This document shows, piece after piece, positions 8,182 to 16,128 of a stretch of 58,952 nt of DNA. The notes beneath the pieces were generated by a model. It had not been told where the DNA came from. It searched no databases and was given only the letters and a program-made list of their open reading frames with translations. The position numbers were made by a program, and so were the translations under genes. Every line of letters begins with the position of its first letter. Within the stretch, counting starts at the first letter, position 1. The stretch lies in the NCBI GenBank assembly GCA_002729515.1, contig PBYF01000068.1:1-58952 (forward strand), given 5' to 3'. The stretch is from Deltaproteobacteria bacterium. GTDB taxonomy: Bacteria; Myxococcota_A; UBA9160; SMWR01.

Positions 8182-9744
8182 CTAGGCCAGGCGGCGGCGG
8201 ACGTCCTCCCCCAATTGGCGGCACACGTCCTCCCGCAGGGCCTGCTTCGCGACCTTCCCTCCGGAAGCGCGAGGAAGCGCGTCTACGATCTCGAGACGCT
8301 CGGGAAACCACTCCTTCGACACCCCAGCGGCCGACAAGTGAGCCACCAGCTCTTCGAGGGTGAGCGTGGTGTCCACGCGCAACTCGGCGTAGACACAGAC
8401 GCGCTCGCCGAACACCGGGTCGGGCATGGCGACCGCCGCCGCCAGCGCCACCGCCGGATGCGTCGAAACCGCCGCTTCGACCGCCGGACCACTGATGTTC
8501 TTGCCCCCGCGGATGATGAAGTCCGCGGTGCGTCCGATCACTCGCAACACACCGTCCTCGAGCGTGGCGACATCGCCGGTGAGCATCCAGCCGTCCTCTC
8601 GCACGAGCTTCGCGTTGGCGGCGGCGTCCTCGTAGTAGCCGCGGCAGGTGAGCACGCCCCGGCAGCCGGGTTGACCGCGGCCAGTCGCCGTCACGTCCGC
8701 GCCGTCGTCATCGAATAGCCGCACCTGCATCGACTCGATGACACGGCCCGCGCTGCCGAGGCGCACCTCGCGCGAATCCCTCAGCGTCGTGCGCGAGAGC
8801 GCTCCGGTCTCGTTCGAACCGTAGAACTGGAGCACCGCGGCACCCGTGCGATCTTCGAACTCGACTGCCCGCTCGGTGGGCACCGCCTCGCCGCCAGTGA
8901 AGAGAACCCGCAGGGAACTCAGGTCGCGCCGCGCGATCTCGGGCGAGTTCAGCAGCAGGATGAACTGGGTCGAGACGGCGGCGAGCACGCTCACCCGGTG
9001 CTCCTCGATCGCAGCCAGAGCGCGGTCGGCGTCGAAGCGCTCCATCAGCAACGTCGGTGCCCCCAGCAGCGCCGGCGTGAAGTGCGCCGTCCACAGGCCA
9101 AAGCCAAAGGGTGCGGGAAGCAGGCTCATGAAGACATCGCGCTCGTCGAGGTCAGCGGCCTCGACGGCGAGTTCGTGGAAGTGGAACCAACGGGCCTGGT
9201 GCTGGGTCACGCACTTGGGAAGGCCGGTCGTTCCCGATGTCGAGTTGAGCAGGAAGAGATCCTCGGGTCCGAGCGCCCGCGCCTCCCGGGCGGCCGGGCG
9301 CGCACCTTCGAAGACCGGTTCGTCCGGCTCGACATCCGCCTCGATGACGACGTGGTGACGCAGCGGGAGCCCGGCGCCACGAAGCTCCGCAAAGACACGG
9401 CACACGTCGACGTCGCGGTGCCGCGCCCGACTCACCAGCGCGGTGGCACCGGTCTTTTCGAGCAGGTGGCGCAGTTCCGCGAGCCCGGCGCGGGGACCGA
9501 TACCCACGACCACGAGTCCGGTCTTCTCGCACGCGAGCCAGACCACGTGCACACCCGGCCCATCGGGCAACCACACCGCGACCCGCGCTCCCGGGCCGAG
9601 ATCCAGGCCCGCGAGCACGCCGGCGAGCCGGTCGCTGCGCGCGTGGTAGTCGCGCCAGGAGAGCCTCCGCTCAGCCTCGAGAAACGCGAGCCCGTCCGGG
9701 CTCTGCGCCGCGTTCGCCGCGACGATCTGGGCCAGGGGCTTCAC
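8182..9744 (-). CDS. AMP-forming acyl-CoA ligase (class I adenylate-forming)
   Basis: A 520-residue ligase that activates a carboxylic acid to acyl-AMP and then acyl-CoA. The phosphate-binding loop STSGTTGLPK is at about 168-177. LQFYGSNETG is the A5 aromatic motif. TGDVATLEDGVLRVIGRTAD is the hinge region, RGGKNISG follows, and the C-terminal lysine lies in PRASGGKVAKQ. The GTG start at 9744 overlaps the stop of a possible 17-codon leader. It lies 26 bp upstream of the GHMP kinase on the same strand. Benzoate- or aryl-CoA ligases are closest in style, but the substrate is unknown. Confidence 0.9.
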   Translation of the reverse strand: MKPLAQIVAANAAQSPDGLAFLEAERRLSWRDYHARSDRLAGVLAGLDLGPGARVAVWLPDGPGVHVVWLACEKTGLVVVGIGPRAGLAELRHLLEKTGATALVSRARHRDVDVCRVFAELRGAGLPLRHHVVIEADVEPDEPVFEGARPAAREARALGPEDLFLLNSTSGTTGLPKCVTQHQARWFHFHELAVEAADLDERDVFMSLLPAPFGFGLWTAHFTPALLGAPTLLMERFDADRALAAIEEHRVSVLAAVSTQFILLLNSPEIARRDLSSLRVLFTGGEAVPTERAVEFEDRTGAAVLQFYGSNETGALSRTTLRDSREVRLGSAGRVIESMQVRLFDDDGADVTATGRGQPGCRGVLTCRGYYEDAAANAKLVREDGWMLTGDVATLEDGVLRVIGRTADFIIRGGKNISGPAVEAAVSTHPAVALAAAVAMPDPVFGERVCVYAELRVDTTLTLEELVAHLSAAGVSKEWFPERLEIVDALPRASGGKVAKQALREDVCRQLGEDVRRRLA

Positions 9745-9794
9745 GAAGCGGCGACCACCTCCCGCACTCGGTCTGCAGCGCCGTCAAAACTCAT
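9741..9794 (-). CDS. Possible 17-codon leader peptide
   Basis: A 17-codon ORF (MSFDGAADRVREVVAAS) whose TGA overlaps the GTG of the downstream acyl-CoA ligase by four bases. A TATAAG hexamer lies just upstream. The coupled arrangement could set ligase translation. A real peptide product is unproven; the ORF is short enough to be chance. Confidence 0.3.
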   Translation of the reverse strand: MSFDGAADRVREVVAAS

Positions 9795-9806
9795 CCTGGG
9801 CGCGAT

Positions 9807-9812
9807 CTTATA
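9807..9812 (-). promoter_or_regulatory. Candidate -10 box TATAAG
   Basis: On the minus strand the sequence TGGTATAAG contains a near-consensus -10 hexamer with an extended TGn element, about 63 nt upstream of the ligase GTG. No clear -35 box is visible. It is one of very few AT-rich hexamers in the local DNA and lies in the 118-bp gap between DUF523 and the ligase. Confidence 0.35.
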
Positions 9813-9862
9813 CCAGGCCGAACCCGACGCTCCGGGGGGCGCACGCGCCGTCCGGGCCCGCG

Positions 9863-10351
9863 TCAGGACCCGCGCCGATACGAGAAAACGCGCTCGACGA
9901 ACCGATCGCGCGCCGCGGGGTCCCGGAGCCCGTCTTCCTCCTCCACGGGCAGGTCCGGCAGCGCCTCGAGCAGGGCCTCCGCGAACAGCCCCGGCCCGTC
10001 GCGCGCGCCGCAGCTCGGCGATCGGGCCTTCAGCACGAAGCCGGAGAGATCGAGCCCGGCGAGTTCCTCCACCCGGAGCTGGGCGAAGCGGCGCATGCGA
10101 TCCGTGTGATCGACACCCGACGCGACCTCGCGCATGCGTATGCCTTCCGGTTCCCGTACGAGTTGCAGCGGCGGCCGCGGCACGCCCATGCCCACCTCGA
10201 CCTCGGGACACACGGCGATCCACTCGACGCGACTGGAAAGAACTTCTGCGAGCTGTGCATCGCGCCTGTGGCCCCCGTCCCAGCGCACCGCCTGCCCCAA
10301 CAGACACGCGGAGACGCCAACGCGTACGCGAGGCCCGGCGCGCTCGTTCAC
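9863..10351 (-). CDS. DUF523-family protein
   Basis: A 162-residue DUF523 (YbbK-like) protein. It shows the family's three Cys motifs: VSACLLGQAVRWDGG near the N-terminus, CPEVEVGMGVPRPP in the middle, and KARSPSCGARDG. These conserved cysteines suggest metal or iron-sulfur binding; biochemical function is not established. The GTG at 10351 is preferred because it overlaps the TGA of the upstream 60-codon ORF (GTGA) and follows a G-rich stretch. No DUF1722 domain, which often follows DUF523, is present. Confidence 0.82.
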   Translation of the reverse strand: MNERAGPRVRVGVSACLLGQAVRWDGGHRRDAQLAEVLSSRVEWIAVCPEVEVGMGVPRPPLQLVREPEGIRMREVASGVDHTDRMRRFAQLRVEELAGLDLSGFVLKARSPSCGARDGPGLFAEALLEALPDLPVEEEDGLRDPAARDRFVERVFSYRRGS

Positions 10352-10530
10352 ACCGAACCCCCGAGCAAAGCCGCGTGCACCGCGCGCTCTCGGTGATCGA
10401 AGATCCGCTCGAGTTGCCACCGCACGACGGGGCGCGCGACCTCGCCCAGCGGCGGCAGCGGCAGCACGGTCCGGCGGTAGAGGCGGTGGACCACGGGCAG
10501 TACTCTAGTCGGGGCCCGCCGTGCGTCCAT
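10348..10530 (-). CDS. Small hypothetical protein upstream of DUF523
   Basis: A 60-residue ORF with ATG at 10530. Its TGA overlaps the DUF523 GTG by four bases, the main reason to believe it. It is basic (VVHRLYRRTVLPLPPLGEV, then VVRWQLERIFDHRERAVHAALL), with an amphipathic C-terminal half and no Cys, signal peptide or membrane helix. I do not recognise a family. It could instead be a non-functional leader. Confidence 0.4.
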   Translation of the reverse strand: MDARRAPTRVLPVVHRLYRRTVLPLPPLGEVARPVVRWQLERIFDHRERAVHAALLGGSV

Positions 10531-10978
10531 CGCCGGGTATGCGGGTGACCGTGGAGACGGCAAAGTGCCCGACCGAAGCCAGAGATCCGGCCGGCGCTGC
10601 GGCGTGCAATGACAGTGCCGGGGTCCTGGGGCTCGCCATGTCGGGAGTGGGGCTCGCACCCCTCTAGCTTCCCGCGCGGGCACTCGTCGACGTGCTGCGA
10701 GGCGGAAGCTGGCGATCCGTGCGTTGCGGGATCGCCTTCGCCTTCTTCTTCCTGTGTGAGGCAGTGGGCATCCTCGCCAGCTTCGGACTCTGGCTCCGCG
10801 ACGGACACGGCACAGCGCGCGAGCGCGAAGTCCGGGTCCGGCCGGATCGGGGTGCCATCCCTTGTTGTGCGACTGCCCATTCTGCCCGGCGAACTGTCGG
10901 TGCCGAGCGCTAGGCTCAAGATCGAGACCGCTGCCGACAGGCGAGGCGATCGCTTCGCGCCGGCAGCCGGAGGAAGCC
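10531..10978. other. 448-bp gap with nested inverted repeats, no confident gene
   Basis: No recognisable gene lies here. Perfect inverted arms of 11 bp are at 10705-10715 (GAAGCTGGCGA) and 10774-10784. A second 8-bp stem (GGCGATCC at 10711-10718 with 10729-10736) shares five bases with the first arm, so the two stems exclude each other. A 73-codon ORF (10692-10913, plus) with one hydrophobic stretch crosses the same DNA but has no family match. The amidohydrolase ATG follows directly after CCGGAGGAAGCC. Confidence 0.4.
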
Positions 10979-12217
10979 ATGGGCCGCACCGTATTTCGCA
11001 ACGCCAACCTGTTGAACGGCCGGAACCCTTCCCGCCCCAATACCAACCTGGTGGTGGAGGGCGAGCGAATCGAGTCGGTGGGAAAAGACGTGAAACCCCG
11101 GGCGGGGGATCGCGTCCTCGACCTGGCGGGCCGCAGCCTGCTGCCGGGCCTTTTCAGCTGCCACTTCCACGCGAGCTTCGACGGCGCGCAGCTCGCGGCC
11201 TTCCCGCTGGGCATGGATCAGCCCCCGGGCTACCTGATGCTGCGCGCGGCGAAGAACGTGCGCGGCGCCCTGGAGGGCGGCTTCACCTCGCTGGTGGGCG
11301 CCGGCGGCGGAGACGACATCGACGCCCAGCTCGCCCAGGCCATCGAAGACGACCTGGTCCGCGGCCCGCGTCTCACGCCGGGAAGCCACGACCTCGGCAC
11401 GACCGGCGGCTACGTGGACCTGGCGGGGTGGTGGTGGCGCATGGGGAATACGGGCACCTGCCGCCTGGCCGATGGGGTCGACGAGTGGCGCAAGACAGTG
11501 CGCGAAGAAATCCACCGCGGGGCGCGCATGATCAAGATCTACGCCAGCGGTGGCCACGGGAGCGAACACACGGGCCGCTCCCAGTTTTCCCCGGAAGAAC
11601 TGTGCGCGGTGGTGGAGACGGCACACCAGCGCGGGGCCCGGGTGCGAGCGCACGTCTGCTGGAAGCCACAGATCCTGGAATGCATCGCGGCGGGCGTGGA
11701 CGTCATCGACCACGGCGACGAGATCGACGCCGAGATCATCGACGCGATGCTCGAGAAACGAACCGTCTGGGTGCCGAGCGCCCTCTACCTCGAGAAGCTG
11801 CTGAACTTCCCCGAGCTACAGAACCCGGAGTTCGCGGAACTCCGCACCGCGGCCCAGCGTGAACTCGACAACATCCTGCGGCGCGTGGTCGAGGCCCAGG
11901 CGGCAGGCGTGTGCATCGTGCCGGGCGACGACTACGGAGTGGCCTTCCTCCCCCACGGCAACTACGCGGAGGAGCTGGAGTTCTACGTGAAGCGCGCCGG
12001 CGTCTCCCCGCTCGAGGTGCTCGGCTGGGCAACCGCAAACGGTGCGGCCATGGTGGGTGTCGAAGACGAACTGGGCGACCTCGCGCCGGGCAAGCTCGCC
12101 GACCTGATCGTGGTGGACGGAGACCCCAGCGCAGACATCTCGATCCTCAGCGACCCGAAGCGTCTGCTCGCCGTGGTCAAGGGCGGCCGCTTCGAGCGGG
12201 ACCTGCCGGCCAACTGA
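10979..12217 (+). CDS. Amidohydrolase, imidazolonepropionase-like
   Basis: A 412-residue metal-dependent hydrolase of the amidohydrolase superfamily, resembling imidazolonepropionase or Xaa-Pro/organophosphate-type members. The metal-binding HxH is in FSCHFHASFDG, the bridging Lys in ARMIKIYASGGHG, further His in RVRAHVCWK and VIDHGDEID, and the catalytic Asp in PGDDYG. The C-terminal strand GDLAPGKLADLIVVDGDP is typical. ATG at 10979 follows GGAGGAA; an upstream in-frame start would add an unrelated Cys-rich tail. No signal peptide, so probably cytoplasmic. Substrate unknown. Confidence 0.88.
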   Translation: MGRTVFRNANLLNGRNPSRPNTNLVVEGERIESVGKDVKPRAGDRVLDLAGRSLLPGLFSCHFHASFDGAQLAAFPLGMDQPPGYLMLRAAKNVRGALEGGFTSLVGAGGGDDIDAQLAQAIEDDLVRGPRLTPGSHDLGTTGGYVDLAGWWWRMGNTGTCRLADGVDEWRKTVREEIHRGARMIKIYASGGHGSEHTGRSQFSPEELCAVVETAHQRGARVRAHVCWKPQILECIAAGVDVIDHGDEIDAEIIDAMLEKRTVWVPSALYLEKLLNFPELQNPEFAELRTAAQRELDNILRRVVEAQAAGVCIVPGDDYGVAFLPHGNYAEELEFYVKRAGVSPLEVLGWATANGAAMVGVEDELGDLAPGKLADLIVVDGDPSADISILSDPKRLLAVVKGGRFERDLPAN

Positions 12218-12253
12218 TCGCCGGGTGCCAATCCGCGGGCGAAAGCCCCCCGG

Positions 12254-12844
12254 TCATCCCGTGCCGATGGGGGGCGCCGCAACCCACGCGCGCAGCTGCG
12301 ACGCCCGGAGAAAGCACAGAGTCCCCGCGTCGCTGCCCGCACGCAGCCCGTCCTCCACCCGGCGCCGGCCCGGGGGCCGCCGCCAGTGGAAGAGGTGGGA
12401 GCGACAGCGACAATCCGAGGCGCCAAAGCGCGGGTGGGGGAGTGAAACCGCCGGCAGCCCCGCGAACCACCCCGCCCACTGGTGCTCGGCGCGCCGCGGC
12501 CCCTCGCCCAGCCAGACCCCGCGCAGCTCGAGAGCGGGCCTCAGGTAGTCGAGGTGCCAGCGGGGTCGTGCGACCGGCCGCAGGTGATGGCGAAGCCGCC
12601 CCGCGAGCCCTCCCGGGCCGAACGCGCTGCCCACGTAGACCACGGAACCCGCGGGCAGGCGGACCTCGCCCAGCGCTCCGACGCGGATCCGGGCCGCCCG
12701 GGAGCAAAAGAGCAGCGCGTAGGTGCCCGGCGTGCTCGGCGCAATGACCGACGCGCCCCGGGAGGGCGTAGTCGAGCGGGGCGTGGCAGACCTCAATCGG
12801 AAACGCCGGTCAGCATCTCGGCCGTCCTCGACAAGCTCCCGCAC
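12254..12844 (-). CDS. GIY-YIG (DUF123-type) nuclease-like protein
   Basis: Up to 196 residues. The core matches the DUF123 branch of GIY-YIG proteins: TPGTYALLF as the GIY-like strand, VVYVGSAFGPGGLAGRLRHH as the YVGS block, WHLDYLRP, and the C-terminal DCRCRSHLFHW with paired Cys and His. These proteins are short endonuclease-like or DNA-binding proteins of unknown role. The start is unsure: GTG at 12844 gives about 32 residues before the domain, TTG at 12796 gives a shorter form. It converges with the amidohydrolase. Confidence 0.78.
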   Translation of the reverse strand: MRELVEDGRDADRRFRLRSATPRSTTPSRGASVIAPSTPGTYALLFCSRAARIRVGALGEVRLPAGSVVYVGSAFGPGGLAGRLRHHLRPVARPRWHLDYLRPALELRGVWLGEGPRRAEHQWAGWFAGLPAVSLPHPRFGASDCRCRSHLFHWRRPPGRRRVEDGLRAGSDAGTLCFLRASQLRAWVAAPPIGTG

Positions 12845-12900
12845 CCCCTCATCGGCGCCAGCAAGAAGATAGCCGTCGAGAACGAGCAGCGTGATGAAAA

Positions 12901-12966
12901 CGTCGGCGTTCTGCGCCGACGATCACGTGGACATCCACGTGCTGCAGGCGGATCTCTTCGAGATCC
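12901..12966. other. Three consecutive perfect hairpins
   Basis: Three perfect stem-loops lie side by side: 12901-12921 (8-bp stem CGTCGGCG, 5-nt loop), 12924-12941 (7-bp stem CACGTGG, 4-nt loop) and 12950-12966 (7-bp stem GGATCTC, 3-nt loop). Spacers are 2 and 8 nt. They lie between the GIY-YIG gene and the amidohydrolase, whose 3' end faces them. On the minus strand they follow T-rich tracts (about 12998-13020), so a terminator or processing role is possible. The structure is symmetric and strand cannot be decided. Confidence 0.5.
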
Positions 12967-13035
12967 ACCGGCCGGGACGGAGGACCCGGGGGGCCGCAAA
13001 AAAACGGAGAGCCCAAAAAAGGGATAGACGGTGCG

Positions 13036-14427
13036 TCAGGCGAGCGCCCGGACGCCGCCGCACCACGTGGCTCGGACCCGGGCGGCAGAAAGGTCCCGGC
13101 GGGCCTGGCCCCAGGGCGCGTCGAGCAGACAGAGGTCGGCGCGGACACCCACCGCGACGCGGCGGGGCGGACCGCCGGGCGCCTCGGGCCGCGACGTGAA
13201 GAGCGCCAGCGCGCGCTCGGGTGCGAGCGCCTCGCGCGGCCCGAGGAGCTGCCCACCGGCGCTGCGGCGCTCGACGGCGGCGCGCATGGCGGCCCACGGG
13301 TCGCCGTCTCCAAAGGGGGCATCTGTCCCGCCGCCCAGCGGGACCTGCGCTTCGGCGAAGCCGCGGCAGCGGTAGAGCCAGGGCCGATCCGCCGGTTCCA
13401 CATCAGCGAGATACGCGTCGCCCCGCTCCGCGACGAAGTTCGGCTGCGTCACGACCGTGAGCGGAAGGCTCGCCACACCCTCCACGACCTCCGGCGGTGC
13501 GACAGAGGCGTGCTCGATGCGGTCTCCCTCGCGGCAGCCGGCCAGCCGGAAGGCGGCCACGGCGAGAACGAGTTCCGCCCGGGTGACGCAATGCACGGCC
13601 ACGGCGCGGCCCCCGTCGTGGGCCCCCTTCACTCTGGCGACGAGGGTGTCGAACTCGGGCAGACGCGCCTCGTCCAGAACGATCTTCACGGCGCCGCGCG
13701 CGAGGCCGCTCCCGGCCGGCGGCTCGGGTAGCGCGCTCGTTCCCATCACGACGAGCCGCTGAGAAAGCTCACCTTTCGCGAGGGCCTCGCCGAAGGCGGC
13801 GAACTCTGCCGCACCGTTTCCGGGCGTCGCGTCGGTGACGCCGGTTACACCGCACGCGGCGAGCCGACATCCGACTTCGGAAAGATCGGGCCGGCCGGTT
13901 TGCGGCAGGCGCTCGCGCAGCCAGCCATCGAGCCGGAAGAGGCGCCCCGTTGCGCGCCCGCCCGCATCGCGCTCGACGCCCGGTGCATGGCGACCTGCGT
14001 CGAGTCCGAGCGCCGCGGCGCCCGCGGAGTTCACGCTCCAGAGAGCGCCGCTGCGCTGCTGCACGCGCACCGGAAACTCCGGCACGATCCCGTCGAGAAC
14101 ATCGCGGTCTAGCGCACCGGCCACCGACTCGTGGTAGCCAACACCGCGCACCCAACCGTCCCTGGGGTGGGCCCCGCGCAGGGCGCGGATCAAGCCATCG
14201 CGCCCTTTCACCTGCGGTGGGCCGCAGCGGACGGAGCGCAGCGCCGCGGCCCAGGCGTTCAGGTGCAGGTGGTGATCGTGAAGGCCCGGAAGCAGCGCTC
14301 CGCCGGCCGCATCGAAAACCTCCGCGCCGGCTGCGGACTCGAGCCCGTCATCCAGCTCGACGACCGTATCGTGCGCGATGCGAACGTCACAGCGGCGGCC
14401 CCCGACCTCCGCGTTTCGAATCAGCAC
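13036..14427 (-). CDS. Amidohydrolase family 3 (YtcJ-like)
   Basis: A 463-residue amidohydrolase of the YtcJ/AepA group. The N-terminal sandwich VLIRNAEV leads to the metal motif LPGLHDHHLHLNAW. Other ligands lie in VAVHCVTRAEL and RIEHASVAPP, and the late Asp in GGGTDAPFGDGDPW. The C-terminal VAVGVRADLCLLDAPW closes the sandwich domain. The GTG start at 14427 overlaps the end of the CoA-transferase gene by seven bases, so the two are probably translated together. Function with a CoA-transferase is not obvious. A T-rich stretch follows the gene at about 12998-13020. Confidence 0.86.
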   Translation of the reverse strand: MLIRNAEVGGRRCDVRIAHDTVVELDDGLESAAGAEVFDAAGGALLPGLHDHHLHLNAWAAALRSVRCGPPQVKGRDGLIRALRGAHPRDGWVRGVGYHESVAGALDRDVLDGIVPEFPVRVQQRSGALWSVNSAGAAALGLDAGRHAPGVERDAGGRATGRLFRLDGWLRERLPQTGRPDLSEVGCRLAACGVTGVTDATPGNGAAEFAAFGEALAKGELSQRLVVMGTSALPEPPAGSGLARGAVKIVLDEARLPEFDTLVARVKGAHDGGRAVAVHCVTRAELVLAVAAFRLAGCREGDRIEHASVAPPEVVEGVASLPLTVVTQPNFVAERGDAYLADVEPADRPWLYRCRGFAEAQVPLGGGTDAPFGDGDPWAAMRAAVERRSAGGQLLGPREALAPERALALFTSRPEAPGGPPRRVAVGVRADLCLLDAPWGQARRDLSAARVRATWCGGVRALA

Positions 14428-15677
14428 GGACGCGCGCGGGGGGCAAGCACGGGCTCGCGCGCTCCCCCGACCTCCACTTCGAAGCCGTTGGGCCCTTCGC
14501 GCACGCGCCCTTCGCGGGTGCGCCCCGGCCGCGCGACGAGATGTCGCACGACGCCGGCCAGCGACACGTCGATAAGGTGCCCCCCACCCAGGCGATAGGA
14601 GGCCAGCGCCGCCACGGCCGCGTGGAGACCCGCCAGAGGGTCCGCGACGGCGTCGCCACAGAAGCTGGGCGCGCCCGGCGCACCCGTCGCGGCACAGAGT
14701 CCGGCGGCCGCCGCCGCGTCGTCGCCAAAGGCCACCCACTCGGCGCCCGGCTCCGCGCGGCCGTGTCCGCTGAGACCGACCCAGGTGAGCCCCGGCCGCT
14801 CGCGGACAGCGGCCTCGGCATCGATTCCGAGCTGGCGCAGCGCCCGCGGACGCGAGCCCTCGACCACCACGTCCGCGCGGGCGAGCAGGTCCCCGAACTC
14901 GCCGGGCTCCAGCACGGCGCATTCCTTGTTCCCGTTCAACAAGGAGAAGAAGTGCGGGTTGCCGCGCCGCGCCCCGTCCGGACGCGCCGGGCTCTCGACC
15001 TTCAACACCCGCGCGCCGGCGAGCCCGAGCAGATGCGCGCACAGCGGCCCGGCCCAGAGCGAGGAAAGATCGACCACGAAGGGACGCGCCTGCGGGTGGC
15101 GCCGGAGTCGCCCGCCGCGAACGGGTACGCCGCACCACGGCTCCGGCCGGGCGGGCACCGCCGCCGCGGGCGAGACCGGCATGCCGAGAAGCCGAGCGCG
15201 CCCGACCAGTTCCGCGACCGGCCGCGCCGCAGCGCGGGTTTCGACGAAGTCCCAGAGCTCCCCCTGCGGCGCCTCGCCGAACCAGGCGGGCAGGCAGGCC
15301 ACGTCGTCCGAGCGGGCGAGATTGACGGCGATCCAGCCGTCGGCACAGCGCACGAGCCGACAGCTCCCGCCCGGAGAAACCCTCCCACACCGCCGGTGGC
15401 CGAAGCAGGCAGCGCGCTCGCCTAGCAGCGCCGCGCCGTCGAGCCCCTCGAGCACGGCACTGCCGGAGAGCCGGGCCAGCAGCTCGACGGCCGCGCGCGC
15501 GGCCGTCGCCAGGGGTGCGGGCGCCAGCAGCGGCGGCCCATCGGGCTCGCCCGCGAGCGCCATCGCGCCCGAACGCGCCCACTCGAGGTCGGGATGCGGC
15601 AGCTCCTCATCGAGCACCTCGGCGAGCGCGCCACCAGCCAGGAGCGCTTCGCAGACTTCGCGGACCGTCGATCCCAT
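14421..15677 (-). CDS. CaiB/BaiF (class III) CoA-transferase family protein
   Basis: A 418-residue protein with the class III fold in its second half: FVVDLSSLWAGPLCAHLLG, GARVLKVESPARPDGAR, FSLLNGNKECAVL, and DVVVEGSRPRALRQLGID, where the family places its catalytic Asp nearby. The first ~190 residues lack the usual start and resemble the C-terminal half of the fold, so the domain order looks permuted or two-part. ATG at 15677 is chosen over a longer form starting at 15815. Divergent from the 103-residue gene. Confidence 0.8.
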   Translation of the reverse strand: MGSTVREVCEALLAGGALAEVLDEELPHPDLEWARSGAMALAGEPDGPPLLAPAPLATAARAAVELLARLSGSAVLEGLDGAALLGERAACFGHRRCGRVSPGGSCRLVRCADGWIAVNLARSDDVACLPAWFGEAPQGELWDFVETRAAARPVAELVGRARLLGMPVSPAAAVPARPEPWCGVPVRGGRLRRHPQARPFVVDLSSLWAGPLCAHLLGLAGARVLKVESPARPDGARRGNPHFFSLLNGNKECAVLEPGEFGDLLARADVVVEGSRPRALRQLGIDAEAAVRERPGLTWVGLSGHGRAEPGAEWVAFGDDAAAAAGLCAATGAPGAPSFCGDAVADPLAGLHAAVAALASYRLGGGHLIDVSLAGVVRHLVARPGRTREGRVREGPNGFEVEVGGAREPVLAPRARPC

Positions 15678-15813
15678 GGGGCCAGCATACCCGTGCGGGT
15701 GCTCGCGCTGGGCGTGCCGCCCATGGGCGGAGCCGGGCCTCCCGGTCATCGAGCATCTTCCGCAGGCTGAAGGAACTGGTATTCTGAGCCCCTTCCGCCG
15801 GAGGACGACCCCC

Positions 15814-16125
15814 ATGACTCAGCTAAAGCCCGGGAGCCGCATTCGCAGCGCTGTCTGTGACACCGAAGCGATGGTGATCGCGGCCCCCGATTCAGACGCG
15901 CAGGTGACTTGCGGCGGAGCTCCCATGCTCGCGCTCGACGCCGAACCGGAGGCCGGCGCCACCCTCGATGCCGACGCCGCCGAGGGAACCCAGCTCGGCA
16001 AGCGCTACGTAAACGAAGCCGGTGACCTCGAGCTGCTCTGCACCAAACCCGGCAAGGGAACCCTCGCCGCGGCCGGCGCGGCACTCACCGTGAAGGGTGC
16101 GAAGCCCCTGCCCGCCTCGGACTGA
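15814..16125 (+). CDS. Small conserved three-Cys protein next to acyl-CoA ligase
   Basis: A 103-residue cytoplasmic protein with no signal peptide. Cysteines are at 15 (SAVCDTEAMV), 33 (VTCGGAPM) and 76 (LELLCTKPGKG), and the end is KPLPASD. I recall similar small hypothetical proteins encoded beside acyl-CoA ligases in actinobacteria, but no function is established. The cysteine spacing could suit a metal or thiol role. ATG follows CCGGAGGACG. It is separated from the ligase GTG by three bases, so it is the first gene of a tight operon. Confidence 0.75.
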   Translation: MTQLKPGSRIRSAVCDTEAMVIAAPDSDAQVTCGGAPMLALDAEPEAGATLDADAAEGTQLGKRYVNEAGDLELLCTKPGKGTLAAAGAALTVKGAKPLPASD

Positions 16126-16128
16126 CCC

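Noticed and set aside
10620..10680. tRNA-like GGGGCTCGCACCCC stem
   Set aside because: No acceptor, D- or anticodon-arm pattern could be built around it on either strand.
10692..10913. 73-codon ORF with one hydrophobic stretch
   Set aside because: No RBS or family match; hydrophobicity may be a by-product of GCC/TTC-rich DNA. Mentioned only in the gap entry.
10862..10978. Cys-rich N-terminal extension of the amidohydrolase
   Set aside because: A strong RBS sits before ATG 10979 and family members start there.
13036..15582. A single 848-codon open frame
   Set aside because: The first half is antisense-like high-GC shadow over the CoA-transferase; only the part from GTG 14427 matches a protein family.
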